This document shows positions 49,906 through 60,579 of a DNA stretch of 64,000 bases, in pieces. Source of the DNA: Pseudomonas oryzihabitans (GTDB lineage: Bacteria > Pseudomonadota > Gammaproteobacteria > Pseudomonadales > Pseudomonadaceae); assembly GCF_006384975.1 (NCBI RefSeq), contig NZ_CP021645.1, positions 1,020,001-1,084,000 on the forward strand, given 5' to 3'. The position numbers and the translations under genes are program-made. The first letter of the stretch is position 1, and every line of letters starts with the position of its first letter. The notes beneath the pieces are model-generated. The model was not told the origin of the DNA, did no database searches, and saw nothing but the letters and a program-made list of their open reading frames with translations.

Positions 49906-52900
49906 TCAAAAATCGCGGCGATAGAAGAAGTCCAGGGAATTGGCCAGACCGGTGGCGATCTCCAGATAGAGCTGACGGGTGAGCTGATAGCGCAGCGATA
50001 CGGTGGTGGCCGAATCGAAGACGCCGACACCATAACGCACGGAGAGCCGGTCGGTGAGATTGCCCGACGCGACGACACTGGTCTTGTCGCCCGACCCGGC
50101 CGTATCCAACTGGAAGTTCTGAATACCCAGGCGCTGCGCCAGCTCTCCCGCCGTACCGGAACTTCCCGCCAGACCCAACGCCAGCGCGGCTTGGCCGAGG
50201 ATGTTGTTGTCTCCATCACTGCCGCTGGACAACGGCCGCCCCAGTACCAGATAGGACAACGCCTGCTCCTGGCTCATGCTCGGCTCGGAGAACACCTCGA
50301 TGCGCGGCTGCTGGACGAAACCCGACAGCCGCAAACCCGCGGTGACGTTCTGGTCCTGCAGCACCCGTACCGCCTCGACGTCGATATAGGGCTGACTGAT
50401 CGGCCCCTGAAAGAACAGCCGCGCCCTTCGCAGGGTCAGGCGCTGGCCATAGGCGTTGTAGCGGCCATTGCGCAGATTCAGTTCGCCGCGGGTATCCAGG
50501 TTGTCGCCGATGTGCACCTTGCCGACGATCTCGGCGGAGAGGCCGAAGGCCTCGAAGGTGAGCTTGTCGGAGCCGACCAGTACGTCCACGTCCATGGCGA
50601 TCTGCAGCGGCTGCTGCCGGGCGGGGGCTTCCTGACCCACGATGACGGCATCGTCGGACACCTTCACCGTGGAGGGCGGCAACTGCTGGATCTGGATATG
50701 CCCGCGCGGCACCCGCACCTCGCCAGTCAGGGCCAGGCGGCCATTCTGCATCAGGATCTTGAGGTTGGGCGCCACCTCGAGCTGCGCATAGGGCTCGACA
50801 TCGACCGGCAGCTTGTCGCCGGTGACCGCAACGTTGACGTCTAGGCCCTGGGCCCAGCCGACGCTACCCTGAATCTGGCCACGTCCCTGGCTGCCGCTGC
50901 GCCAACCGCCATCGAGGATGGCGGTATCGCCCTGGATACGTGCGCTGAGGTTGAGATCCTGCAGGCGGGTGGGCACGCTGCCACCGCCGATGTCGCCGCC
51001 GCTGAGCTGGAGCTGACCGTTGACCCGAGGCTCCAGCAGCGTGCCCCCCAGCTCGCCAGAACCATTGATCTTGCCGGCGAAGTGTTCGATGCCCTCGACG
51101 AAGGCCTTGCCCACCGCCAGATTGAGACCCTGCAACTGGAAGCTGCCGGCCAGCGCCCGCCGTGAATCGCGGGGATCCAGCTGGGCCTGGACGTTCAGCT
51201 GTCCCAGGTCGGTACTGTTCAATTGCACCTGGGTGTCTATCTGCTGCGGCCGCAGGGCACTGTTCACGTCGAGATCGGTATAGGTGAAGGTCTGCCATTG
51301 CCCGGCGGCGTCGCGCAGCTTGAGGCTACCCGGTCCCGCCTGGAGCCTGACCTCACCCGTGGGCCCGGCGGTGGGCAAACGCAGGTCCACGTCGCCATCC
51401 AGGGTGCCCTGCCAGGCCAGGTCCGGCGGCAACAGCGGTTGCAGACTCGCCAGTGGGAAGGCGCGCAAATGCCAGGCCAGGCGGGTGTCGGGCAGCAGTT
51501 GCTGATCATCGCCACAGAGGCTCGCCGCGCCCGAGCGCCAGCAGTGGCGACCCAGCTCCAACCGCCCACTGGCGAAGCGCTCGATGCGCGCCGGACTTTG
51601 CAGCGTCCAGTTCTGCCCGCCGGCGGAGACCGCGCCGCGGGCGAGCTGGCCTTTCCAGTCGCCGTTGGTGGCCAGGGTACCGCCGGCGTCCAACGCCAGC
51701 GTCAGTTGCGGCCCCTTGAGGGTGAGGTCGGCCTGCTGCTGGCGGCGGTCGCCTTGGCCCGACAGCCGCAGCACGCCCAGGTCATAGCCGGCCGCCTGAA
51801 GGCCCCGGGCGGTCAGCTCCAGCTTGCCGCGCTGGCGGTCATCGAGATCGGCGGCCAGGTCGAGCGCAGCGATACGGCTGTCGGTGTAGGCGATTTGCCG
51901 GCCATTCAGACGCAGCTGTCCCGTGGGCGCTGCTAGGGTACCGCCCAGGTCGAGCCGGCCCTGCGCGCTGCCGGCGAGATCGGGCCATAGCTGGCCCAGC
52001 CGGCGCAGGTCCAGCTGCAGCTGTCCTTGCAGGCGCTGATCGAGCGCCCCTTGCCCCTGAATCCGGTTGTCACCCAGGCGCAGGTCCAGTCGCGGCAGCT
52101 GCCACTGCTCGCCAGCGCCCTTGGCCTGGAGCGCCAGGACGGCCGGCTGGTTACGCAGGCGCCCCTTGAGGTCCAGCTCGGCCTCCGCTTGCAGGCGGCC
52201 ATCCTTGAAGGCACCGGTGCTGCGCAAGGGACCGGCCAGGCTGCCGGGCAACTGGGCGACCCAGAAAGCCGGGTCCAGCCGGCTCACGTCCAGCGCGACC
52301 TGCCAACTGACGCCCTCGGCAAAGCCCAGATTGACCTTGCCCTGGGCGCGGCCCTGGCCGGCCTGGAGATCGAGGGACGGCAGGTTGAGCTGGGTGGTAT
52401 CGCCGCTGAAGGGGCTGGCCAGGGTGAAGGCACCGGCCGGACCGGTGGCGGCTGCCTTGAAGTTGCCGAGGTAGGCGCCATCGCGATAGCTCACCTCAGC
52501 CTGCAGCCGCTGCAGGTTCACCGGTGGCTCCGCCATTGGGTACAGCCGCCGCCAGGGGAAGTCACGCCAGTCCAGGGTTGCATCGGCGGCAAAGCCCTGG
52601 TGCCAGTCGAGCTTCCCGGCCAGCATTACCCGTTGCTCGGGCGTGGCCTGCAAACGCAGAGCGGCGATCTGCGCGCCCTGGGCGTCGACCCGGCCATCCA
52701 GATCGAGAGCTACCGGACCGCCCTCACCCGGCAATTGCGCCTGGCCGACCAGGGCATAGCCGGCGGCGAGATCGCCACGGGCGGTGAGCTTGAGGTCATT
52801 CAGCCGCAAGGTCTCAGGCAGACTGGGCGCCGCCTTGAAGCCATTCGCGACCAATTGCAGATCGGCCGGAACATGCTCGACCAGCGGCTCGACGGTACCG

Positions 52901-53598
52901 GTCAGTCGTCCCGGCAAATAGCCGCTGCTGTCGGCGGCCAGGTGCAGGGTCTTTTGCAGCTCGCCGTCGATCTTCAGCGCCAGCGACCAGGGCGCCTGAT
53001 CGGGTGCCGGCAAGCCAAGGGTGCCACTGAGTTGCAGCGGCCAGTCGCCACTGGGCTGCAGGTGCCCCTGGGTATCCAGCGTCAGACCGTAGGCGGCGCC
53101 AGCCAGGCGCTCGATGGCGATGCCGTCGGCCTGCCAGCGGGCCTGCAATTGCAGGTCACGGGCCTGTTCGGCACCGTTGTAGAGGATCTGCCCCAGGCGC
53201 ACTTCACCCAGTTGCACCCGGAGTGGCAGACCCAGGGTCGGCAAGCGGATCGGGCCGCTGTTCTCTGGCGCCGGCGTGGGGCTGGGCGCCTGCTCGATGG
53301 CGACCCGCGACGCCACCAGGGTATCGATGCACAGCTGCAGGCCGAGCAGGCAACGTGGACGCCAGGCGAAGTCGGGGTCATCGACCGTCACCCGGGTAGT
53401 ACCACCCTCCCACACCAGTTGCCGGGCTTGCCAGTGACCGCCCAGGCGGCCCTGGAAGTCGGTCAGGGTCAGGCCAGGCACCAGACCGAGCATGGTGCGC
53501 CCGAGGCTGGCGTTACTCAAGACGAGCACCAGCAGCAGGATCAGGGCGCCGACAAGGGTCGCCAGCACACCGAGGATGACACCGCCTACCGACTTCAC
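49906..53598 (-). CDS. tamB: Translocation and assembly module protein TamB
   Basis: This 1,230-residue protein spans the periplasm from the inner membrane and works with TamA in outer-membrane protein insertion and possibly lipid transport. It has an N-terminal signal anchor (GVILGVLATLVGALILLLVL), a long beta-rich middle of AsmA-like repeats and the C-terminal DUF490/TamB domain. The end reads RYQLTRQLYLEIATGLANSL, similar to beta-barrel strands. The start is a GTG that overlaps the tamA stop as GTGA, so translation is normally coupled to tamA. Confidence 0.93.
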   Translation of the reverse strand: MKSVGGVILGVLATLVGALILLLVLVLSNASLGRTMLGLVPGLTLTDFQGRLGGHWQARQLVWEGGTTRVTVDDPDFAWRPRCLLGLQLCIDTLVASRVAIEQAPSPTPAPENSGPIRLPTLGLPLRVQLGEVRLGQILYNGAEQARDLQLQARWQADGIAIERLAGAAYGLTLDTQGHLQPSGDWPLQLSGTLGLPAPDQAPWSLALKIDGELQKTLHLAADSSGYLPGRLTGTVEPLVEHVPADLQLVANGFKAAPSLPETLRLNDLKLTARGDLAAGYALVGQAQLPGEGGPVALDLDGRVDAQGAQIAALRLQATPEQRVMLAGKLDWHQGFAADATLDWRDFPWRRLYPMAEPPVNLQRLQAEVSYRDGAYLGNFKAAATGPAGAFTLASPFSGDTTQLNLPSLDLQAGQGRAQGKVNLGFAEGVSWQVALDVSRLDPAFWVAQLPGSLAGPLRSTGAFKDGRLQAEAELDLKGRLRNQPAVLALQAKGAGEQWQLPRLDLRLGDNRIQGQGALDQRLQGQLQLDLRRLGQLWPDLAGSAQGRLDLGGTLAAPTGQLRLNGRQIAYTDSRIAALDLAADLDDRQRGKLELTARGLQAAGYDLGVLRLSGQGDRRQQQADLTLKGPQLTLALDAGGTLATNGDWKGQLARGAVSAGGQNWTLQSPARIERFASGRLELGRHCWRSGAASLCGDDQQLLPDTRLAWHLRAFPLASLQPLLPPDLAWQGTLDGDVDLRLPTAGPTGEVRLQAGPGSLKLRDAAGQWQTFTYTDLDVNSALRPQQIDTQVQLNSTDLGQLNVQAQLDPRDSRRALAGSFQLQGLNLAVGKAFVEGIEHFAGKINGSGELGGTLLEPRVNGQLQLSGGDIGGGSVPTRLQDLNLSARIQGDTAILDGGWRSGSQGRGQIQGSVGWAQGLDVNVAVTGDKLPVDVEPYAQLEVAPNLKILMQNGRLALTGEVRVPRGHIQIQQLPPSTVKVSDDAVIVGQEAPARQQPLQIAMDVDVLVGSDKLTFEAFGLSAEIVGKVHIGDNLDTRGELNLRNGRYNAYGQRLTLRRARLFFQGPISQPYIDVEAVRVLQDQNVTAGLRLSGFVQQPRIEVFSEPSMSQEQALSYLVLGRPLSSGSDGDNNILGQAALALGLAGSSGTAGELAQRLGIQNFQLDTAGSGDKTSVVASGNLTDRLSVRYGVGVFDSATTVSLRYQLTRQLYLEIATGLANSLDFFYRRDF

Positions 53599-55327
53599 AG
53601 CTCAGGTCCTATGGAAAAGTGCAGGCGAATGCCACCGGGTTCATCGAGGGCATGGGCCAGATCCAGGCGGATGGGCCCCACTGGCGAGACCCAACGCACG
53701 CCCACGCCGACGCTGGTCTTGAGCTCGTAGTTATTGAGATCGTTGAAGGCGCTGCCCTGGTCGACGAAGGTCGCCAGGCGCCACTTGTCCATCAGCGGGT
53801 ACTGATACTCGACGCTGCCGGCGACCAGATAGCGGCCACCCACGTAGTCACCCTCATCGTTCTCCGGCGACAGCGTCTGGTATTCGTAGCCGCGGACGCT
53901 CTGGTCGCCACCGGCGAAGAAGCGCAACGAGGGGGGATCTTGTTGTAGCCGTTGGTGAAGTTGCCGCCCACCTGCAACCGTGCCAGGAAGCGATGCCCGT
54001 CCCCCACGGTGATCAGGCCGCGGGCCAGGGCCGTGGTATGGAGCATGTTGGCATCCGACAGCATGCCCTCCTTGGCTGCGGAAACACCGAATTGCAGCCG
54101 ATAGCCGCGATGGGGATCGATGCGGTTGTCGCTGCGCAACAGGGAGAAATCCACGCCGGGCATCACCAGGTTGGAGGTGCCCTCGTCGTTGCCCAGGCGG
54201 TAATTTTCGTTACGCCACTTGAGCGAGAGCACTCGCTCCCAGCCATTGGAGAACTTGCGGTGCCACTCGGGGCCCACGACCAGCAATTGGCTGAGGGAAT
54301 CGTCGTTGGCGATCTGCTCGTACTGGTAGCCACCGGCCAGACGGAACTTGTCGTTGATCGGGTCCTGGCCCGGAATGTCGTACCAGGTGGCGACACTCTG
54401 CCGCGGCGCCGACAACTCGGCCTCGGCGCCCAGGCTATGGCCTTGCGGGTTGAGCCAGTGGTTTTCCCAAGTGAATCTGAGGCGTGGCCCGACATCCGTG
54501 GAGTAACCCGGGCCGAAGCCGAAGGTACGCGGCTTGCGGGTACGCAGGGTCACCGTCACCGGGACCACCGCCGCGCCCTCGGTCTTGGGATAGGTATCGA
54601 TCCGGGCGCCGTCGAAGAAGCCGCTGGCGAGCAGGTTGCTCTGGAAATCGGCGATCAGCTCGGAGTCATAGGGCGTGCCCTTGCTGAAGGGCACCATGCG
54701 TTGCAACAGATCCGGATCGAAGGGGGCATCGCCCTCGAAGGAGACCTTGCCCAGCGTGAAGCGCGGGCCGCTGTCGAACACCAGGTCGATATCGGCGAAT
54801 CCAGTGGCGGGATCGATGCGTAGTTGGTGCTGGGTGAAGGTGCCGCGGAAGAAGCCGTAACGTTGCGCCTGGTTCTGGATCAGGCTCTTGGCGTCTTCGT
54901 AGAGCCCCTGGTTCAGCGGCTGGCCGGGCTTGAGGCCGGCGGGTATCGGTTGCTGGAAGGCGGCCAGCCGACGTGCCGGGCCTTCGATGCGAATGATGAC
55001 GTTGCGCAGTTTCACCGGCTCACCCTGGTGAACCTTTATCACCAACCGTGGCGTTTCACCTGGATCGACGTGGGTCTCGATCTGGGCGTGGTAGAAGCCC
55101 AGCGCCTCAGCCGCCTGCTGTGCCTGACGCTCTGCCACCGGACGCAACCGCTGCAATGCGGCCGCATCGCGGCCCTCGACGGAGCCGATATAGTTCTGGA
55201 TGTTCTCCTGCAGCGGAGCGTTGGCTGGATCGACCTGTACCCTGACTTCGGCCGGTGCCGCCCAGGCCATCCCGTGCAGACAACACACTCCAATCAAGGC
55301 GCGGCGTAGAGCGTTCGGACTATTCAT
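53595..55327 (-). pseudogene. tamA: Outer-membrane protein TamA with a one-base frameshift
   Basis: TamA is an Omp85-family barrel with N-terminal POTRA domains that inserts autotransporters and other barrels with TamB. The first frame (55327 to about 53931) encodes the signal peptide, POTRA region and most of the barrel up to NGYNKIP. It then breaks and would end at 53792 with an unrelated tail. The correct C-terminus (LRFFAGGDQSVRGYEYQTLS through LHFSIGPEL) continues in another frame from 53930 to 53595. The break lies in a run of six G on the plus strand (53931-53936); seven would restore a 577-residue protein. It is either a sequencing error or a real loss/phase-variable site. Confidence 0.85.
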
Positions 55328-55448
55328 ACAGGGATGCTAACGGGCGTTGCGCTCTCAGACAAACGGATGGCCCAAGGGTTCGCTCCGCTGCCGTTTCGCC
55401 ACGAATTCGCCAAATAGGCTAGGATCATCCTTTTTCAGAGCAGCCCTC

Positions 55449-56261
55449 ATGAAAGTAATATGCTTCAATATCAATGGCTTGCGGGCAAGACCTCATCAGC
55501 TTTCTGCCATCATCGAGCGCTACGACCCGGACGTGATCGGGCTGCAGGAAACCAAGGTCTCGGACGATCAGTTTCCCCAGGCGGAAATCGAGGCGCTGGG
55601 CTACCACGTGCACTACCACGGCCAGAAGGGCCACTATGGCGTGGCCCTGCTGTCGCGCCTGGCACCGCTGGAGTTGCACAAAGGCTTCCCCGATGACGGC
55701 GAAGAGTCCCAGAAAAGATTCATCTATGGCGTCTTCGCTGACCGTCAGGGCGAGCCGCTGGTGGTCATGAATGGCTATTTCCCCCAGGGCGAGAACATCG
55801 CGCACCCCACGAAATTCCCTGGAAAGAGGAAGTTCTACGCGGATCTTCAGAAATTACTTGAGGAGCGTTTTTCCGCTGACACCCCCTTGCTGCTCATGGG
55901 TGACTTCAATATCTCCGCCCAGGACCACGACATCGGCATCGGTGCCGCCAATGCCAAGCGCTGGCTGAGAACCGGCGCCTGCAGCTTCCAGCCGGAAGAG
56001 CGTGAATGGATGCAGCGACTCCTCGGCTGGGGCCTGATCGACAGCTATCGCCACCTGCATCCGGACGTGGACGACCGCTTCAGCTGGTTCCCCTATCGCA
56101 GCCGGGGCTTCGAAGACGAGCCCAAGCGGGGGCTGCGCATCGACACCATCCTGGCCTCGCGGGCACTACGGGAGCGCATCCTGTCCGCCGGCGTGGACTA
56201 CGATATCCGCGGCATGGAGAAGCCCTCCGACCATGCGCCGATATGGCTCGAATTGACCTGA
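55449..56261 (+). CDS. xthA: Exodeoxyribonuclease III
   Basis: This 270-residue DNA repair nuclease cleaves abasic sites and degrades 3' ends of duplex DNA. It has the family motifs [26 protein letters not shown] (metal-binding glutamate), [25 protein letters not shown] and the C-terminal [10 protein letters not shown] with catalytic histidine. The ATG at 55449 is chosen for match to the family; the longer open frame has no function. It is divergent from tamA. Confidence 0.95.
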   Translation: MKVICFNINGLRARPHQLSAIIERYDPDVIGLQETKVSDDQFPQAEIEALGYHVHYHGQKGHYGVALLSRLAPLELHKGFPDDGEESQKRFIYGVFADRQGEPLVVMNGYFPQGENIAHPTKFPGKRKFYADLQKLLEERFSADTPLLLMGDFNISAQDHDIGIGAANAKRWLRTGACSFQPEEREWMQRLLGWGLIDSYRHLHPDVDDRFSWFPYRSRGFEDEPKRGLRIDTILASRALRERILSAGVDYDIRGMEKPSDHAPIWLELT

Positions 56262-56265
56262 GGAG

Positions 56266-56283
56266 CTGTAACCTTCACGTCAT
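56266..56283 (+). promoter_or_regulatory. Candidate Pho box
   Basis: CTGTAAC-CTTC-ACGTCAT matches the two 7-base PhoB repeats CTGTCAT at five of seven positions each, with the correct 4-base spacer. It lies 49 bases before the PstS-like/OmpA gene. This is an eye match and could be chance. Confidence 0.35.
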
Positions 56284-56331
56284 CGAGCCCCCCTAAGGTG
56301 GCGGCCTCGCTGTAGGTTCGAGGCCCGACCC

Positions 56332-57684
56332 ATGAATTGCTCCGCCCCGGTAATCCGCCGTGTTTTGCTACGGCGAGCGGTGCTCACGCTGCTGCCCCTC
56401 ATTGCGCCCGCGCTGTTCGCTGCCGAGCCGGGAACCACCCTTTTGCGCCTGCAGGGCTCCAATACGGTGAATGCCGATCTGGGACCACGGCTGGTAGCAG
56501 GACTGCTGGCCGAAAGAGGCTACGGCGATCAGCGCCTGGAGCCCACCGGCGTGGTGGATGAATGGCGGCTAATGGCCCGCGCTACGGACGGCAGCACGGT
56601 GGCGGTGCAGATCGCTGCCCACGGCACCGGTACCGGCTTCGCCGCCTTGGTCAGCCGGACGGCGGATGTGGCGGCCGCGTCGCGCCCCATCAACGACAAC
56701 GAAGCAACCACGCTCGCTGCCCTGGGTGACCTGCGTAGCAAGGACGCCGAATATGTGATCGGCCTGGATGGCCTGGCGATCATCGTGCATCCCGGCAATC
56801 CACTGCGCGAACTCGACCTGCAACAGTTGGCGCAGATTTTCGCGGGCGACGTCAGCGACTGGCAGCAACTGGGCGGCAAGCCCGGCCCTATCCATCTCTA
56901 CGCCCGGGACGACCGCTCAGGCACCTATGACACCTTTCGCGAGCTGGTGCTCGCCCCGGCGGGCAAGCGACTGAGCCAGAGCGCCAAGCGCTACGAATCC
57001 AACGACGAACTGGCGCAGCAGGTAGCGGGTGATCCGGCCGGTATCGGCTTCACCAGCCTGGCGGCCGCTGCCAAGCTGCCGACACTCGCCCTGCGTGATG
57101 GCGAAGGCCAGGCCATCGCCCCTAGCGAGGCGAGTGTCGCCACCGAAGACTATCCCCTGGCACGGCGGCTCTTCCTCTATGCCGCTCCCGGCCAAGGCTC
57201 CGACTGGGTCAAGGGACTGCTGGAATTCAGCCAGACCGCCGCTGGGCAGGCGGTGGTGCAGCAAAGCGGTTTCGTCGCCCAGCGCATAGTGCCGCTCAGG
57301 ATCACCGCCACGGCCGGCCTGCCGCCCGCCTATGCCGAGCTGGCCAAGCGCGCCCAACGCCTCACCGTCAACTTCCGCTTCACCGCCGGCAGTGCCAGAC
57401 TGGACAACAAGGCGCTGCGCGACGTAGAGCGCCTGGCAGCCTTCATGCGCCAACCCGAGAACGCCAATCGACGGTTGCTGGTAGTCGGCTTCAACGACGC
57501 CACCGAAGATCCCGCCCGGGCCGAGCTACTGGGGCGACTGCGCGCAACGGCAGTGGCCACTGCCCTGAGGCACCAGAACGCCTTTCCCAGCGAGGTGATT
57601 TCCCTGGGCGACCTGCTACCCGTCGCCGGCCTCTCGCAGAACGGTCGCTTGAAGAATCGCCGGGTCGAGGCCTGGATCGACTAG
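56332..57684 (+). CDS. PstS-like phosphate-binding protein fused to an OmpA peptidoglycan-binding domain
   Basis: This 450-residue exported protein has a signal peptide (LTLLPLIAPALFA). A PstS-like domain at about 35-320 follows (LRLQGSNTVNADLGPRLVAG, GSNT being the phosphate loop; RDDRSGTYDTFRELVL; IGFTSLAAAAKLPTLAL). The C-terminal OmpA domain spans about 340-450 (FRFTAGSARLDNKALRDVER and a NGRLKNRRVEAWID end). The fusion would anchor the ligand-binding part to peptidoglycan. No Pst transporter genes are adjacent, so it may sense or scavenge phosphate, not feed a local ABC importer. A possible Pho box lies upstream. Confidence 0.85.
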   Translation: MNCSAPVIRRVLLRRAVLTLLPLIAPALFAAEPGTTLLRLQGSNTVNADLGPRLVAGLLAERGYGDQRLEPTGVVDEWRLMARATDGSTVAVQIAAHGTGTGFAALVSRTADVAAASRPINDNEATTLAALGDLRSKDAEYVIGLDGLAIIVHPGNPLRELDLQQLAQIFAGDVSDWQQLGGKPGPIHLYARDDRSGTYDTFRELVLAPAGKRLSQSAKRYESNDELAQQVAGDPAGIGFTSLAAAAKLPTLALRDGEGQAIAPSEASVATEDYPLARRLFLYAAPGQGSDWVKGLLEFSQTAAGQAVVQQSGFVAQRIVPLRITATAGLPPAYAELAKRAQRLTVNFRFTAGSARLDNKALRDVERLAAFMRQPENANRRLLVVGFNDATEDPARAELLGRLRATAVATALRHQNAFPSEVISLGDLLPVAGLSQNGRLKNRRVEAWID

Positions 57685-58075
57685 CGCGTCGCGGGCAATA
57701 GCACTACCAGGCAGCGCCTCGCTGTCGCGCCAACATTGGCCATCCCCGCGATCCCATTCTTGCGGATCACCACCGCGCGCGTCTTTGCCAGTCTTGCTTC
57801 AGCCGAACGCCAGCGGAGCAGTGGCTTCCCCAGGTGGCAACCAGGCGCTGCGCGGTGCTTTCCTCCTTCTTAAGGCAGCTTTAAGGCGGTGGTTGGCCCT
57901 GCCATGACACACTCCAGCCGCTAAGCTGAAACACAGCGACTTGCCTGCGGGCGCACTCCCTATGCTGGTCAGGGAAAATGCAATGCTGACCGGCAGCCAA
58001 TACTTAAAGTAATGTCTCAAGAGAATCGATAATTAGCATTAGAAAATCACCATAACCCATTGGAAGGATTGCCAT
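57685..58075. other. Intergenic region without a supported gene
   Basis: These 390 bases hold no credible ORF. AT content rises near 58,000-58,060, in front of the methyltransferase gene, where its promoter is likely. AAGGA stands before that gene's ATG. No repeat or RNA gene was recognised. Confidence 0.45.
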
Positions 58076-58828
58076 ATGAAAGCCGAAGAGCGCTTCAGCG
58101 ATCGAGTCGATGCCTATGAAAAGGGCCGCCCTACCTATCCCGCCGCCGTCGCTCGGCGCCTGACCGAGCGCCTCGATCCGGATAGCGTGGTAGCGGATGT
58201 CGGCGCCGGTACGGGCCTGCTGACCAGGGATTTTCTCGCCGCCGGCTATACCGTGCATGCCATCGAGCCCAACGGGCCGATGCGTGAGGCGATGGAAGCG
58301 ACCTTGGCTGATCGGGCCGGCTTCCATGCCTGGAACGGTACGGCGGAAGACACCGGCCTGGGCGAGCGCAGCGTGGACCTGGTCGTGGCAGGCCAGGCCT
58401 TTCATTGGTTCGACCGCAGCAGAGCGCGGCAGGAATTCGCCAGAATCCTGCGTCCAGGCGGCGAGGTGGCGCTGATCTGGAACTATCGGCTCTCCGACAG
58501 CACGCCCTTCATGGCCGCCTACGAGGAACTGCTGCTGCGCCACGGTACCGATTACCGCCAGGTGGAGCACCGCAACCTGCGACCGGCCGAACTGGCGCGC
58601 TTCTTTGGCGTCCAGGGCTGCCAGCTGTGGGTCGTCCCCAACGGCCAACGGCTGGATCGCGCGGGCCTCCAGGCACGCGTGGAGTCGACCTCCTACCTGC
58701 CCGCCCCCGGCAGTGACGGACACCAGGCGCTCAGCGCCGAGCTGGACAGGCTATTCGAGGCTCACGCCGCAGACGGCGAGGTACGTTTCGACTATGACAC
58801 CCTGGTGTACAGTGGCCCCCTCACCTGA
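58076..58828 (+). CDS. Class I SAM-dependent methyltransferase
   Basis: This 250-residue cytosolic protein has the SAM-binding motif I as VADVGAGTGLLTRDFLAAG, motif II HAIEPNGPMREAM and LVVAGQAFHWFDRSRARQEF with RILRPGGEVALIWNY. This sequence type is the UbiE/Methyltransf_11 group. The substrate is unknown. It overlaps the converging DUF192 gene by eight bases. Confidence 0.88.
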   Translation: MKAEERFSDRVDAYEKGRPTYPAAVARRLTERLDPDSVVADVGAGTGLLTRDFLAAGYTVHAIEPNGPMREAMEATLADRAGFHAWNGTAEDTGLGERSVDLVVAGQAFHWFDRSRARQEFARILRPGGEVALIWNYRLSDSTPFMAAYEELLLRHGTDYRQVEHRNLRPAELARFFGVQGCQLWVVPNGQRLDRAGLQARVESTSYLPAPGSDGHQALSAELDRLFEAHAADGEVRFDYDTLVYSGPLT

Positions 58829-59306
58829 GGGCCGGACTGACCGCATCAAGCCCCTGGACGGTCATACCAGCGGAGAGCCCGCGCTGGGAAAACCAGCCGG
58901 CTGCCGTTTCCAGAGCAAAACGCGCGGGTTGCCGAGAGCAGTGATGGGTATCGGTCAAAGGTTGCATCTCGGTGACATTGAGGATTTCGCCCTTGGCGGA
59001 GATGAAGGCTGCCGCCAAGGGACTGGGGGTGTCTCTCATCCACAGGCAGCGCGTATCGTCCCCCGGAAAGACGAACAACATGCCTTCATCCGCACGCAGA
59101 GGCGCACGACCCATGAGCCCGGTCGCGCGTTCCGCGGGCGTAGCGGCGACCTCCACCCGGAGCGGATGTCCGTCCAGATGCAGTTCCAGGCGCTCGGCCG
59201 ACCAGACCGGCGCGCACACCAGAGCGGCCAGCCCCGCGATCACTCCGCTGCCGCGAGCCTTGCGCCCCCGTACCGCAATCCCGACGTCACGGATAAAAAA
59301 CGTCAT
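58821..59306 (-). CDS. DUF192 family exported protein
   Basis: This 161-residue protein has a likely signal or membrane segment ([17 protein letters not shown]) and a DUF192 domain with [40 protein letters not shown] and [14 protein letters not shown]. The family is small, beta-rich and of unknown function, often periplasmic. The start ATG at 59306 has no strong ribosome binding site. It converges with the methyltransferase gene. Confidence 0.85.
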   Translation of the reverse strand: MTFFIRDVGIAVRGRKARGSGVIAGLAALVCAPVWSAERLELHLDGHPLRVEVAATPAERATGLMGRAPLRADEGMLFVFPGDDTRCLWMRDTPSPLAAAFISAKGEILNVTEMQPLTDTHHCSRQPARFALETAAGWFSQRGLSAGMTVQGLDAVSPALR

Positions 59307-59370
59307 AGCACGTGACCTTTGCCCATCGAAAGCAATCTACTCCACATTGTCAGACAACCTCCCGAAGCCG

Positions 59371-60579
59371 ATGTCCATCGCTAGCCCATCACCCGCACCC
59401 TCACCCGCCCAGGCCACGCGCATCACCCTGGGCACGGTGCTGTTCACCTTCATCGCCTACCTTACCATCGGCATCCCGCTGGCCGTGCTGCCGGGCTACG
59501 TACATGGCGAACTGGGCTTCAACTCCATCATCGCCGGGCTGGTGATCAGCAGTCAGTACCTAGCCACCCTGCTCTCGCGCTCCCACGCCGGTCGCATCAT
59601 CGATACCGTGGGCGCCAAGCAGTCGGTGCTCTACGGCATGCTCGGTTGCGGCATCAGTGGCGCCCTGATGCTGGCCTCGGTACTGCTGCAAGGCTGGCCC
59701 TGGCTGAGTCTCGCCGCCCTCTTGCTCGGCCGGCTGGTGCTCGGCTGCGCGGAAAGCCTCTCCGGCACCGGTGCGATCTCCTGGGCCATTGGCCGCGTCG
59801 GCCCCAGCAACACCGCCAAGGTGATCTCCTGGAACGGAGTCGCCAGCTACGGCGCCCTGGCCATCGGCGCGCCCCTGGGGGTGGTACTGGTGGACCTGCT
59901 CGGGCTATGGATCATGGGGGCGAGCATCATGGCGCTGGCGGTGCTCGGCTATCGCATCGCCAAGCCCCGCCCGCCCATCGTTCCGGTACGCGGCGAACGC
60001 CTCCCCTTCAGCACGGTGCTCGGCCGGGTACTGCCCTTTGGCCTGGGGCTGGCGCTGGGCGGGATCGGCTTCGGCACCCTGGCAACCTTCATTACCCTTT
60101 ACTACGCCAGCCAAGGCTGGAGCGGTGCGGCCCTGTGCCTGTCGGTCTTCGGCTGCTTCTTCATTGGCGTGCGCCTGGTTTGCGCCAACGCCATCAACCG
60201 CCACGGCGGCTTCCGCGTAGCCATTGTCAGCCTGGCAGTCGAGGCCGTGGGCCTGGCAACGCTCTGGTTGGCACCCAGCATGACCACCGCATTGGTCGGC
60301 GCCGCCCTTACCGGGATCGGCTTCTCGCTGGTGTTCCCGGCGTTAGCGGTCGAAGCGGTACAGCGGGTTCCGGCGTCCAACCGGGGCGCGGCGCTGGGTG
60401 GCTATTCGGTCTTCATCGACCTGTCGCTGGCGGTGACCGGCCCGCTGATTGGCGCGGTGGCCACCCACTTCGGCTATGCCGCAAGCTTCCTATGCGCCGC
60501 GCTCGCTGCGGTCGCCGGGCTGCTGCTCAGCATCCACCTACTGCGCCGGTACGACGATTCCTCACGAGAACAGCCATGA
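59371..60579 (+). CDS. Major facilitator superfamily transporter (YhhS type), first of a tandem pair
   Basis: This 402-residue inner-membrane protein has about 12 helices. It shows [18 protein letters not shown], the motif-A-like [20 protein letters not shown] between helices 2 and 3, and [19 protein letters not shown]. It belongs to the YhhS/YfcJ-like arabinose-efflux group. The ATG at 59371 is used; the frame is open further upstream without function. The next gene encodes a close paralogue whose start overlaps its stop. The substrate is unknown. Confidence 0.9.
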   Translation: MSIASPSPAPSPAQATRITLGTVLFTFIAYLTIGIPLAVLPGYVHGELGFNSIIAGLVISSQYLATLLSRSHAGRIIDTVGAKQSVLYGMLGCGISGALMLASVLLQGWPWLSLAALLLGRLVLGCAESLSGTGAISWAIGRVGPSNTAKVISWNGVASYGALAIGAPLGVVLVDLLGLWIMGASIMALAVLGYRIAKPRPPIVPVRGERLPFSTVLGRVLPFGLGLALGGIGFGTLATFITLYYASQGWSGAALCLSVFGCFFIGVRLVCANAINRHGGFRVAIVSLAVEAVGLATLWLAPSMTTALVGAALTGIGFSLVFPALAVEAVQRVPASNRGAALGGYSVFIDLSLAVTGPLIGAVATHFGYAASFLCAALAAVAGLLLSIHLLRRYDDSSREQP

